This document shows, piece by piece, positions 8,654 through 16,383 of a DNA stretch of 64,000 nt. A program made the translations under genes and the position numbers. The first letter of the stretch is position 1; each line of letters opens with the position of its first letter. The stretch comes from Dictyobacter formicarum (GTDB lineage Bacteria; Chloroflexota; Ktedonobacteria; Ktedonobacterales; Ktedonobacteraceae): positions 60,349-124,348 of the forward strand of contig NZ_BNJJ01000025.1 of NCBI RefSeq assembly GCF_016587435.1, in the 5' to 3' direction. The notes below the pieces were generated by a model that did not search any database, was not told where the DNA came from, and saw only the letters and a program-made list of their open reading frames with translations.

Positions 8654-9344
8654 TTGCGTCCGTAAAAGGCACTTCTTGTAATGCTCCTGAACGGAGTCGC
8701 GGGTAGAGAGATCCCGCGTGGTCACCTGGCTAACCTGAGACGGAAACGCCAAAAGGGAACAGAGCATACCAGGAAAGCATCGGATCTGGAAGTCAGCTTA
8801 CAGGTGGCGATGCAAGACCAACTGATGGCATGGTCAAAGCTAAACTGCTTGAAGCCCAGTTTCTTGGCTTTCATCTCCGGGGCGCACGTATGCTGATTGA
8901 AACGTGCGCAGGGAAAGCCTCCAGGGGATATCATGGGCGTCCTCTGGACTCTCTGGCCTTCCCTCAGCGTGCAGGAAGCACGTGAAAGAAACGAACGGGA
9001 ACCTAAACCATCATTCGGTACAGAGGAAAGCTAAACGGAGATAGCCTACGTCGGGACACTCGAATGAGCTATGAAGTGAGCTTCTGAATACCTGATACGG
9101 CTACAGAGTTTCCATAGTAGTCCGAGACAGGGAAAACCTGTTACACGGCGAAGGGAAACAGGTCGTTCATTTGACCAACGAGAAAGGTATGCGCAATGCA
9201 GAACGCTGATCAAGACAAGTCAAAACCAGATCAACTGGGAACGGCTGGAGAGCCGGATATTGAGAAATTGGTCCGTCCGGTTCGGAGGGAGACACCTGGA
9301 AACCTATCCCAGCAACGAGATAAGGCGCCAGGCGCCCACCCTAT
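8654..9344 (+). mobile_element. ORF-less group II intron inserted in a start codon
   Basis: The 5' end TTGCGTCCGTAAAAGGC resembles the GTGCGCCCGTAAGGCGC start of the intron at 20822, with the first G changed to T. A domain V hairpin lies near 9248-9289 (GAGCCGGATATTGAGAAATT and GTCCGTCCGGTTCG). The 3' end matches the other introns' ..CCCTAY pattern. Excision joins ACCAT to GAGTATT, giving AAGGAGATTACC then ATG AGT ATT ACT: the ribosome binding site is reunited with the start codon six bases away. Domain IV keeps only a stub of the encoded protein, so splicing and mobility would need a protein in trans. Confidence 0.85.
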
Positions 9345-10305
9345 GAGTATTACTGCGCTGGCCAGTACCGGCCAGCAAACCCGGTCTATCGACAAGAGCT
9401 CTCGCCTGTTTCTGAGCGTGATGACCTGGGAGTTCCGTCGCTTCCGAGCTTCCCGCCTCTTCTGGTTTCAAGCTCTCGGCCTCTTCGGTTTCTTGCTCCT
9501 CATGACGTGGGCCCTGCACGTTCCAGACCAAATCAGTGCAGGCGTGGCGGGTGGTGGCGGTGGTGGCGAACCGCTCAGCGGCTTCGTTGCCGGAACCAGC
9601 GCGGGAGGACTTCTTCGTACCCTGCCAATCATCCTGGTGGTGCTGGCCCTCCTCCTGCCCTTTGTCACGGCTGATGGCGTGACGCGGGACCTGAACCGGC
9701 GCACTCACGAACTGCTGATGACCACCGCGCTGCCAACCTGGGCGTATGTCTGGGGACGCTACCTGGCGGGTCTGGTGATGAGTCTGGGACTGGCGCTCCT
9801 GTTGCTGGCCTCCACCCTGGGGATGGGCTGGCTGTTGCATCTGACCGTCACCGACTATCCAGCGCCAGAGATTGGCAATGTGCTGCTTCTCTGGGTCGGC
9901 ATGGCAATATCGGCGACGATCCTGGTGAGCAACTTCGGTTTTGCCCTGAGCACCCTGCTCCCGCGCCTGTCCACACTGGTCAAGGTGGTGATCATGGTGA
10001 TGTGGATCGTGGGGGGGCTGGTGATCCCTCTCGGGCTAGGCGGTACCACTCCTCCTGCCTGGTACGTCAATTGGGACCCGACCAGCGGGATAACCGCGCT
10101 TGGGCTGCTTCCTGCGTACGCCATTCACCTCGGCCCAACGATCACGAACGAAGCGCAATTTCAGCAGTTCATTCTCAGCGTTGAGAACAAGGTGCCCGAC
10201 CTCGCGGGCTGGTTCGCGCCACACCTGCTGCTGGCCGGGGTCAGCCTGGTGCTGGTGCTGGTCGCGGCCCTTGCCTTCCAGCGCTCCCGCGACACGCTCA
10301 GCTAA
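9343..10305 (+). CDS. ABC-2 type transporter permease
   Basis: 320 residues from the ATG 9343-9345, whose AT belongs to the intron in DNA and to the upstream exon after splicing. The upstream frame back to 9196 is intron domain IV-VI, not protein. There is a cytoplasmic N-terminus (MTWEFRRFRASRLFW), then about six membrane spans starting near residue 40 and a Gly-rich loop (AGGGGGGEP, residues 71-79). VTADGVTRDLNRRTHELLMT is the conserved cytoplasmic coupling segment of ABC-2 permeases. It is followed 40 bases later by its ATPase. The substrate is unknown; export of a lipid, peptide or drug is usual for the class. Confidence 0.8.
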   Translation: MSITALASTGQQTRSIDKSSRLFLSVMTWEFRRFRASRLFWFQALGLFGFLLLMTWALHVPDQISAGVAGGGGGGEPLSGFVAGTSAGGLLRTLPIILVVLALLLPFVTADGVTRDLNRRTHELLMTTALPTWAYVWGRYLAGLVMSLGLALLLLASTLGMGWLLHLTVTDYPAPEIGNVLLLWVGMAISATILVSNFGFALSTLLPRLSTLVKVVIMVMWIVGGLVIPLGLGGTTPPAWYVNWDPTSGITALGLLPAYAIHLGPTITNEAQFQQFILSVENKVPDLAGWFAPHLLLAGVSLVLVLVAALAFQRSRDTLS

Positions 10306-10345
10306 GATGTTTGTCCATGAGCGCACAAAAAAGAAAGAGAGAAAC

Positions 10346-11224
10346 ATGATGGAATTGACGATTGAACGCCTGAGCAAGCGCTATGGGCGCGACTTCGCGC
10401 TGCGTGAGCTTTCGCTGCGCTGCGAGCCCGGTATGCTAGGGCTGGTTGGACCCAACGGTGCGGGCAAGACGAGCTTGATGCGCATGATCGCGACGCTGCT
10501 GGAGCCCAGCGAGGGGAGCATCCGCTGGAACGGGCAGGATATCCGCGCATATGGCCAAGCGCTCCGGCAGGTGTTAGGCTATCTGCCCCAGGATTTTGGC
10601 GTCTACCCGGAGTTCACCGGACGCCAGTTCCTGCGCTACCTGGCTTCGATGAAAGGGCTGCCTAAATCCATTGTCAACAGGCGCGTCGATGAAGTATTGG
10701 AGATCGTGAATCTGGAGCAGGAGGCCGACCGCAAACTGCCCACTTATTCCGGTGGCATGAAGCAGCGCATCGGCATCGCCCAGGCCCTCTTGAACGACCC
10801 CGAACTCTTGATTGTCGATGAGCCGACCGCCGGACTCGATCCTGCCGAGCGCGTGCGTTTTCGCACCCTGCTCGCCAGCCTGACCCGCAACCGAATTATT
10901 ATTCTCAGCACCCATATCATCAGCGATGTCGAGGCCGTGGCCAGCCGTTTGTTGATTTTGCAGGAGGGGCGCGTGCTGGCCGATACGACGCCGGCAATGT
11001 TGCTGGCACACGCCGCCGGCAAGGTCTGGAGTGTAACCACCGATCCGGCCACCGCTCTACAGTTACAGGCGAGCTATCAAGTCAGCACAATGGTCAACCA
11101 GATGAACGGCATCACGCTGCGACTCATCAGCGCTACGCGCCCGCACGAGGCTGCTGTCGTCGTTGACTCTAGCCTGGAAGAGGCTTATCTGCTGGCGACG
11201 GGCAGACAAGTGGTCCGTGCCTGA
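10346..11224 (+). CDS. ABC transporter ATP-binding protein
   Basis: 292 residues. Walker A is GLVGPNGAGKTSL (about residues 35-47), the Q-loop is GYLPQDFGVYPEFTG, the signature is YSGGMKQRIGIAQALL, Walker B is LLIVDEPTAGLDP, and the switch His is in ILSTHIISDVEAVA. All catalytic residues are present. The C-terminal 80 residues are the accessory domain common in ABC-2 exporter ATPases. ATG 10346 is chosen with GAAAGAGAG just upstream; ATG 10349 is equally possible. It energises the permeases on either side. Confidence 0.93.
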   Translation: MMELTIERLSKRYGRDFALRELSLRCEPGMLGLVGPNGAGKTSLMRMIATLLEPSEGSIRWNGQDIRAYGQALRQVLGYLPQDFGVYPEFTGRQFLRYLASMKGLPKSIVNRRVDEVLEIVNLEQEADRKLPTYSGGMKQRIGIAQALLNDPELLIVDEPTAGLDPAERVRFRTLLASLTRNRIIILSTHIISDVEAVASRLLILQEGRVLADTTPAMLLAHAAGKVWSVTTDPATALQLQASYQVSTMVNQMNGITLRLISATRPHEAAVVVDSSLEEAYLLATGRQVVRA

Positions 11225-11349
11225 CAGAAGTGTACACACATCCCAGGAGGCGAGGTTGTTCAAACCTTTGCAAAAGTGTGGACGTGAGGAAGCGGTAGTG
11301 CGCATGGCTCTCTTTCCTACAAATTCGTTATTCAGGAGATACTTGCATT

Positions 11350-12894
11350 ATGCAGAGGAAAAATTATGAAACCAAAGAGAACGAGCGCGATGGATTCGTT
11401 CAATTGCTGCACGCGGAGTGGACCACATTCCGTAAAGTCCGCAAGTCTTTGATCGGCATGGTGGTCGCGGTACTGGTCACGGTGCTGCCCGGGCTGCTCT
11501 ACGCGGCAGTCAACGATATGGCTTGCGGCGGTTCGAGCACTGTCTGCCCCTCTCCTCCGGTGGGGCCGCATGGCGAAGCGGTAAACGACAGGTTCTACTT
11601 TGTGCATCAACCGCTGGACGGAAAGGGCAGCATCACCGCCCGCCTGACCTCAATGACCGGCGAAATCGCCTACCTTCCGCCAAACCAGGATCAGAATGCC
11701 TCCGGTATCGTAATGGTCCCCGGCGTCGTGCCGTGGGCGAAGGCTGGGGTCATCATCAAAGAGAGCACGAAACAGGGATCGGGCTACGCCGCGATGATGC
11801 TCACCGGTAGCCACGGGGCGCGGATGCAGTACAACTTCACCCAGGACATAGCTGGCAGCCTAGGCGGCGTCTCCGCAGAATCTCCGCGCTGGCTACGGCT
11901 GACCCGCGAAGGTTCCACGCTCACCGGCTACGAATCGACCAATGGCACGCAGTGGACCAAGGTCGGCTCTGCTCACCTGAGCGGACTGCCGGTTACGGTG
12001 CAGATCGGGCTCTTCGTCACCTCCCCGTGCGACCTGACGGTGGGTGAAAGAAGCTGCCGCTTCACCCAGGCCACCGCCGTCTTCGACCACGTCAGCCTGC
12101 AGGGCGAGGCATCCTGCGGCGCGTGGAGCCGCGACGATGTAGGCGTCGCCAGAGAGGCTAATGGGGCGCCCCACCATCCAGGCGGGCTCGTCGAGTCCGG
12201 CGGCACGTTTACCGTGACCGGGGTCGGCGACATCGCGCCACTCGGGACCGAAGGTGGCCGGACCATCGAATACCCCCTTATCGGCGCGGTAGCCGGGCTG
12301 ATTGTGGTGATGGTTGTGGCGGTGCTCTTCAGCACGGGCGGACGTCTTGCTGACCGCAGGAGCGTAATACCTCAACGTGGACGAGTGTTGGCCGCGAAGG
12401 CGATCGTGATCGGCTTGGTCACTTTCATTACCCAGCTGGTGGCCGCCATCGTCACGGTCCAGCTTGGCAAGCGCATCATGCTCTCCACTGGCAGTGTCGT
12501 TCTATCGGTGGGACCCCTCACCGAACTGCGTGTTATGTTCGGTACCGCGGCGCTCGTTGGGGTTGCTGCCGTCTTCGCCCTTGCCCTTGGTGCCTTGTTT
12601 CGGCGTCGTGTCGTGGCCGTGGTCGTCGGCATTGCACTCACTGTCTTGCCCTTCATCCTCGCGGTCGCCAACCTCGTGCCCGAGGCCTGGTCCCAGTGGT
12701 TGCTGCGGCTCACGCCAGCCGCCGGGTTTGCGATCTTACAGAGCATTCCGAAGTACCCGCAGGTGATCGGCATCTACACACCACAGGTCGGGTACTACCC
12801 ACTGTCACCATGGGCCGGTTTCGCCATGCTCTGCGGCTACACCGCGCTCGCTCTCGGCCTGGCCGTCTTCGTGCCGCGCCGCAGAGACGCATGA
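11350..12894 (+). CDS. ABC-2 type permease with a large extracytoplasmic beta-sandwich domain
   Basis: 514 residues. Membrane span 1 is at about residues 34-54. A region of roughly 240 residues follows outside the membrane: DRFYFVHQPLDGKGSITARL, WAKAGVIIKESTKQGSGYAA and RWLRLTREGSTLTGYESTNG match the DUF1349/concanavalin-like pattern of regapeptide-type lectin folds. Five or six more spans occupy residues 315-510. AGGAG lies upstream of ATG 11350 at about 11 bases. It follows the ATPase by 125 bases and is probably in the same transcription unit. The inserted domain could bind a glycan or regulate access (inference). Confidence 0.78.
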   Translation: MQRKNYETKENERDGFVQLLHAEWTTFRKVRKSLIGMVVAVLVTVLPGLLYAAVNDMACGGSSTVCPSPPVGPHGEAVNDRFYFVHQPLDGKGSITARLTSMTGEIAYLPPNQDQNASGIVMVPGVVPWAKAGVIIKESTKQGSGYAAMMLTGSHGARMQYNFTQDIAGSLGGVSAESPRWLRLTREGSTLTGYESTNGTQWTKVGSAHLSGLPVTVQIGLFVTSPCDLTVGERSCRFTQATAVFDHVSLQGEASCGAWSRDDVGVAREANGAPHHPGGLVESGGTFTVTGVGDIAPLGTEGGRTIEYPLIGAVAGLIVVMVVAVLFSTGGRLADRRSVIPQRGRVLAAKAIVIGLVTFITQLVAAIVTVQLGKRIMLSTGSVVLSVGPLTELRVMFGTAALVGVAAVFALALGALFRRRVVAVVVGIALTVLPFILAVANLVPEAWSQWLLRLTPAAGFAILQSIPKYPQVIGIYTPQVGYYPLSPWAGFAMLCGYTALALGLAVFVPRRRDA

Positions 12895-13039
12895 GGTAGC
12901 CGTCGTTATTGCCCCATTCTGGGAGACACCGATCTGCGGGCTGTGGGCAGGCCAGCCGTTCGGGTCTGGCAGAAGGGAGCGCCCCTCGCCATTCAACTCG
13001 GCGGTTTGATCCGCCGAGCCCCCGGTGGCACATCGCGTC

Positions 13040-13099
13040 GGGGCCAAGCTGTTTCCTTGCCAAGATCCCGGGATCTTGGCAAGGAAACAGCTTGGCCCC
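13040..13099. repeat. Perfect 60-bp palindrome without a spacer
   Basis: Bases 13040-13069 (GGGGCCAAGCTG...AAGATCCC) are followed at once by their exact complement 13070-13099 (GGGATCTT...GGCCCC), with the centre at CCC|GGG and no loop. It lies 146 bases after the permease stop and 117 bases before the IS701-like start. There is no T-run next to it. It may be an oversized transcription-stop hairpin, or a site of the type cut by telomere resolvases, of which there are relatives at 57-64 kb. Confidence 0.95.
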
Positions 13100-13215
13100 T
13101 GAAACAGGTGGAGAGATTGCCCCTCTTCATCTCTCACAAAACCTCCAAATGCATTTTTTGCGAGAAAGACACAAGAACAACAAAGGAACTTCTATGGCTT
13201 TTTTCCCTTGAAGAG

Positions 13216-13515
13216 ATGTGGACGGCGGCGCTCAACCACTTGAGCCAACAGATCAGGCAGCATTTCGTCCGACCAGAATCCCATCAGCGAGCGCTGACCT
13301 ACATCCAGGGATTGATGAGTAATGCCTCACGAAAAAACGCCTGGCAAGTGGCGGAAGAAATGGGAGAGACTGCGCCGTATGCGATCCAACACGTGCTGGA
13401 TCGAGCGAAGTGGGATTGCGACGGGGTAAGAGATGAATTGCACGCCTATGCCCGGGAAGCGCTCTCCTCTCCAGATGCCGTTTTGGTAATTGATGAGACT
13501 GGCTTTCTCAAAAAG
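13216..13515 (+). pseudogene. IS701-like transposase, N-terminal 100 residues (gene split by IS110)
   Basis: Reads MWTAALNHLSQQIRQHFVRP and on to AVLVIDETGFLKK, the N-terminal half of an IS701 transposase up to the first catalytic Asp. It stops matching after FLKK at 13515, and the next residues GKQSVGVQRQHSGTAGR appear 9.9 kb away at 23405. An IS110 element is therefore inserted here. Sequence from 12895 to 13215 holds the palindrome and no gene; upward extension of the frame to 12943 is spurious. Confidence 0.85.
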
Positions 13516-13773
13516 CGTCATGCGCCGAGAGGCGCACCGTTCAGGATGAAAAAGGATTCGATGGCATACACTGTGAAGGAAAGGTCCTAATAGCGAAAAC
13601 GGCCCCCTACTAATGCTGTAGAGCTTGATCAAAAAGCTGTCTTCGGGCATCTGGAAGAACCGCTCATTGTCGCTCCATATTCGGAAGCACGTAGAGGAAA
13701 CTCTCAGATGGAAAGATGCCCTGTTGGTGATCTTTCAAGGAACATGTCTCATCAAATGACAGGAGCAATAACG

Positions 13774-13959
13774 ATGGAAGTGCTCTATCCACGATGTAGT
13801 GGTATTGATGTTCATAAACGTTTTCTTGTGACATGCCTGAGTCTTGTGCAGACGAATGGACACCGTCACAAAGAACTGCGGCAATTCAGTACCATGACCA
13901 ATGAGATTCTCGCGTTGAAAGAGTGGTTGAAGGCTTCTGGCTGTACGCACATTGCCATG
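13774..13959 (+). CDS. IS110 transposase, exon 1
   Basis: Sixty-two codons starting MEVLYPRCSGIDVHKRF with AGGAG eight bases upstream. GIDVHK carries the first catalytic Asp. It ends in HIAM at the intron boundary and joins GAA TCA ACG at 22265, giving the normal IS110 sequence HIAMESTGVFW. Together the exons encode 413 residues. The gene can work only if the huge intron still splices, which its load of four IS elements makes unlikely. Confidence 0.85.
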
Positions 13960-14170
13960 TGACGCCCGTAAGAGGCATTCAACGTAGTAGGATACATTCC
14001 TCACTCCTGTGGGAAAGGAGTATGCCCAGCATCTCACCAAGCGGGCGAAAGACCGCTTAGGACCATAGTATGATGCCAAAAGGGAGAACAAAGACGCCAT
14101 CACGTCTGCGCGTCTCTCAGGGCAAGCTCGACACGGTGAAAGCTAGACTGCCTGAACCCTAGAGCGTTGT

Positions 14171-14803
14171 TCATAACGATTGAACCTTATCTGTCGAGCG
14201 AGCAAGCGGATAGCCACAATGAGTGAACCAACCGAGCGCATCCGCGGAAGTAATGCAGTCCAGTGCAGTTGCAATGGCCTCTTGGAGTGCTTCCCTACTG
14301 CGCGCACCTGCCCGCCGCAACAACGTCTTGAGCTTGGAGAAGGCCTCTTCGATGGGCGAAAAGTCCGGCGAGTAGGCAGGCAGAAACAGGAGACGACAGC
14401 CGCGAGCTTCAATGGCTTGCTTGACACGCGGTCCCAGATGAATCGAGAGATTATCCAGGATCACGATTTGCCCGGGACGCAAGCTGGGGGCAAGAAGCTG
14501 CTCGACGTAGACCGTAAACGCGGCGCTATCAGCAGCTCCATCCAGTACCAGTGCTGGCCCCATGCCGCTGGGCGACAGCGAGGCGATCGTGGTTATGATG
14601 GCCCCATAATTGCGAGGCACCTTGCCGACCGCCCGCGCTCCTCTTGGAGCGTAGGCATACAAAGGAGTCATGGCGATGTGGGCGCCGGTCTCGTCGACAA
14701 AGACCAGGTCCTGGCTCGGCAGGTGAGCGGATTGCTTGCGCCAAGCGGCGCGTTCAGCTTCCTTCTGCTCGCTTGCTCTCAGTGTCTTTTTTTTCGCGTC
14801 CAT
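14171..14803 (-). CDS. IS630 element A transposase, catalytic part (orfB, reached by -1 frameshift)
   Basis: The catalytic half shows DLVFVDETGAHIAMTP (Asp), QIVILDNLSIHLGPRV (Asp) and DFSPIEEAFSKLKTLL (Glu), the IS630/Tc1 DDE set. It begins as MDAKKKTLRA, overlapping the end of orfA across a run of eight A (minus strand, 14787-14794). A -1 slip on that run fuses orfA to orfB into one transposase of about 320 residues, the usual expression strategy of IS630 elements (established). Upstream extension of this frame to 15145 is not coding. Confidence 0.85.
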   Translation of the reverse strand: MDAKKKTLRASEQKEAERAAWRKQSAHLPSQDLVFVDETGAHIAMTPLYAYAPRGARAVGKVPRNYGAIITTIASLSPSGMGPALVLDGAADSAAFTVYVEQLLAPSLRPGQIVILDNLSIHLGPRVKQAIEARGCRLLFLPAYSPDFSPIEEAFSKLKTLLRRAGARSREALQEAIATALDCITSADALGWFTHCGYPLARSTDKVQSL

Positions 14804-15129
14804 CCCAACGCCATTCTGGCTCGACTGATGCTGGCTGGGCTGACTTTGGTGCCGTGGGAAGCTTCCCACATCTGGCAATGCTGTTCTCGGGTCGCATCGG
14901 GATGGGCTCTCAACTGCTCGAGCAGACCAGCCTGCAATGCAGCTCCTTTGACGCTCGGACGCCCAGGGATCGATTTGGGCAAGACATGGCCGCTCTCTCG
15001 TTGTTGTCTGAGATATCGCTTGATGGTAGCTGTGGAAATGGCAAACGTTTCGGCGACTTCGGCTTGGCTCTTCCCTTGCTCGATCGCTCGCAGCACACGT
15101 TGCCGCAAATCTTGGGAGTACGCTTTCAT
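14779..15129 (-). CDS. IS630 element A, helix-turn-helix part (orfA)
   Basis: 116 residues: MKAYSQDLRQRVLRAIEQGK, then AEVAETFAISTATIKRYLRQ, a paired-type helix-turn-helix that binds the IS ends. It finishes ...GWTRKKRH just past the A8 slippery run. It is made alone or, after -1 frameshifting, as the N-terminus of the full transposase. Confidence 0.85.
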   Translation of the reverse strand: MKAYSQDLRQRVLRAIEQGKSQAEVAETFAISTATIKRYLRQQRESGHVLPKSIPGRPSVKGAALQAGLLEQLRAHPDATREQHCQMWEASHGTKVSPASISRARMALGWTRKKRH

Positions 15130-15184
15130 GCTTCCAGTTTATCATAGATCAACCCTTATGAACAGTGCTCTAGTGCTGTGTTCC

Positions 15185-15790
15185 TTAAATCCTGTAACAA
15201 AAGAGACAGCGACGATGTCGAGGCGACTTGGGTGGCCGCCCCCAGACCCAGGGCTTGGCACGAGCATTCAGTTGTGCCGTAGCCACGCTCCTGGCCTGGT
15301 CGATCTCGGTCGGATTGGCAAAACTCTGTCCAGCCAGCGCATCACGGCGAAAGAGCCTCCACCAGCCCTCTTGCAGATTGAGCCAGCAAGCTCTTTTGGG
15401 AATGAAGATCTGGTGGATGCGGGGATGTTCTGCGAGCCAAGCATTGGTTTCGGCGCTCAGGTGACTGGTCAGGTTATCCGTGATCACGAACAGATCTCCT
15501 TTCGGATTGTCAACCTCGATATCGTTCAGCAGAGCAATGTAGCCTTTGGAATTGCGCGAAGCGGCACACCGGGTCAGTTCCTTGCCATCGCGCACGCGTA
15601 AGGCTCCATAGATCCAGGTCTTCTCAAGCCCTCGACTGTACTCCAGAGGTGCTTTTATCCGGTGCCCATCCGCTGACCATCCTGGCGCTGGGGGAAAGCT
15701 CCGGGGCAGAACGGGCCCTAATTCATCGGTACAGATGGTCGTCGAGCCGTCGGGGGGCGCCATGTAGTGGCTGACGACTGCTATCCTTTT
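15185..15790 (-). CDS. IS630 element B transposase, catalytic part
   Basis: Contains TTICTDELGPVLPRS (Asp), DLFVITDNLTSHLSAETN (Asp) and WLNLQEGWWRLFRRDAL (Glu position) of the IS630 family with a long DDE domain. It has no good start of its own. Continuity with the N-terminal ORF is restored by a -1 slip at AAAA near 15785, giving NFVPK then RIAVVSHYMAPPDG. It ends ...RCLFCYRI. Confidence 0.82.
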   Translation of the reverse strand, partial: KRIAVVSHYMAPPDGSTTICTDELGPVLPRSFPPAPGWSADGHRIKAPLEYSRGLEKTWIYGALRVRDGKELTRCAASRNSKGYIALLNDIEVDNPKGDLFVITDNLTSHLSAETNAWLAEHPRIHQIFIPKRACWLNLQEGWWRLFRRDALAGQSFANPTEIDQARSVATAQLNARAKPWVWGRPPKSPRHRRCLFCYRI

Positions 15791-16317
15791 GGGACAAAGT
15801 TTTTGTCATCACTGCTCCCCCAACTATGGGTACGGCGCCAGCGTACCCCTTCACGCCGGCAAATACGGCGGATCTGGCTGCGTTTGACCTGGATTCCTGC
15901 CTCTTTGGCTGCTTGCGCCAGGGCATCCAGACTCCACTGAGCCGCCCCCTGCTCATCGCGCACGTCTAGGCTGCCATCAGAAAGTCGCTCCAATTTACCA
16001 GGTGGGGTAGACCGAGCCAGGGCAAGGATCCGACTGTCGTCTTCCGTCGTCAAGCGGCGGGGGCGGCCAGCTTTGGGGCGATCCCCCAACCCTTCAATTC
16101 CTTCTGCATCGAAGCGGTGCAGTCTCCGGCGAACGGTCTGTGGGCTACAGTCCAACTCCTTGGCGATTGTCTCTACCCGCGCACTATCCCAACTGCGGGC
16201 CACGATCTTCGCATGAAAAATCCAGTCGGCTGGACCATGCCGACTCGCGGCCATTTTGCGGACCCATCGCTCTTCCTTCTCATCATGAGCCGCTCGCGCT
16301 CGCAAGATTTTTGCCAT
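15781..16317 (-). CDS. IS630 element B transposase, DNA-binding part
   Basis: About 179 residues from ATG 16317 (MAKILRARAAHDEKEERWV). It contains two helix-turn-helix units: ELDCSPQTVRRRLHRFDAEG and the downstream SLDALAQAAKEAGIQVKRSQ. The protein ends at VPKG where the catalytic frame begins one base back. Probably expressed as a frameshift fusion. Confidence 0.82.
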   Translation of the reverse strand: MAKILRARAAHDEKEERWVRKMAASRHGPADWIFHAKIVARSWDSARVETIAKELDCSPQTVRRRLHRFDAEGIEGLGDRPKAGRPRRLTTEDDSRILALARSTPPGKLERLSDGSLDVRDEQGAAQWSLDALAQAAKEAGIQVKRSQIRRICRREGVRWRRTHSWGSSDDKNFVPKG

Positions 16318-16383
16318 CTCTTTGTTCCTTTCCTTGATCGCCCCCTTTCTGATTCTATCACGACTTGAGGAACAGAGCACTAG

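Larger units (their letters stand above)
14162..15170 (-). mobile_element. IS630-family element A
   Basis: Flanked by TA on both sides (14160-14161 and 15171-15172), the invariant IS630 target. Ends AGAGCGTTGTTCATAA and the complement of AGAGCACTGTTCATAA are inverted repeats with two mismatches. It sits in intron domain I at CCCTAGAACC. Confidence 0.9.
15173..16380 (-). mobile_element. IS630-family element B, inserted next to element A
   Basis: Ends AGTGCTGTGTTCC at 15173 and the complement of AGTGCTCTGTTCC at 16380 form imperfect inverted repeats, and TA lies at both flanks. The left TA is shared with element A, so the two were inserted back to back at one TA. Confidence 0.88.

Noticed and set aside
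9196..9342. N-terminal extension of the ABC permease
   Set aside because: It covers group II intron domains IV-VI; removing the intron supplies a better start with a ribosome binding site.
12943..13215. N-terminal extension of the IS701-like fragment through the palindrome
   Set aside because: The same peptide appears on both strands because of the palindrome, and the transposase family starts at 13216.
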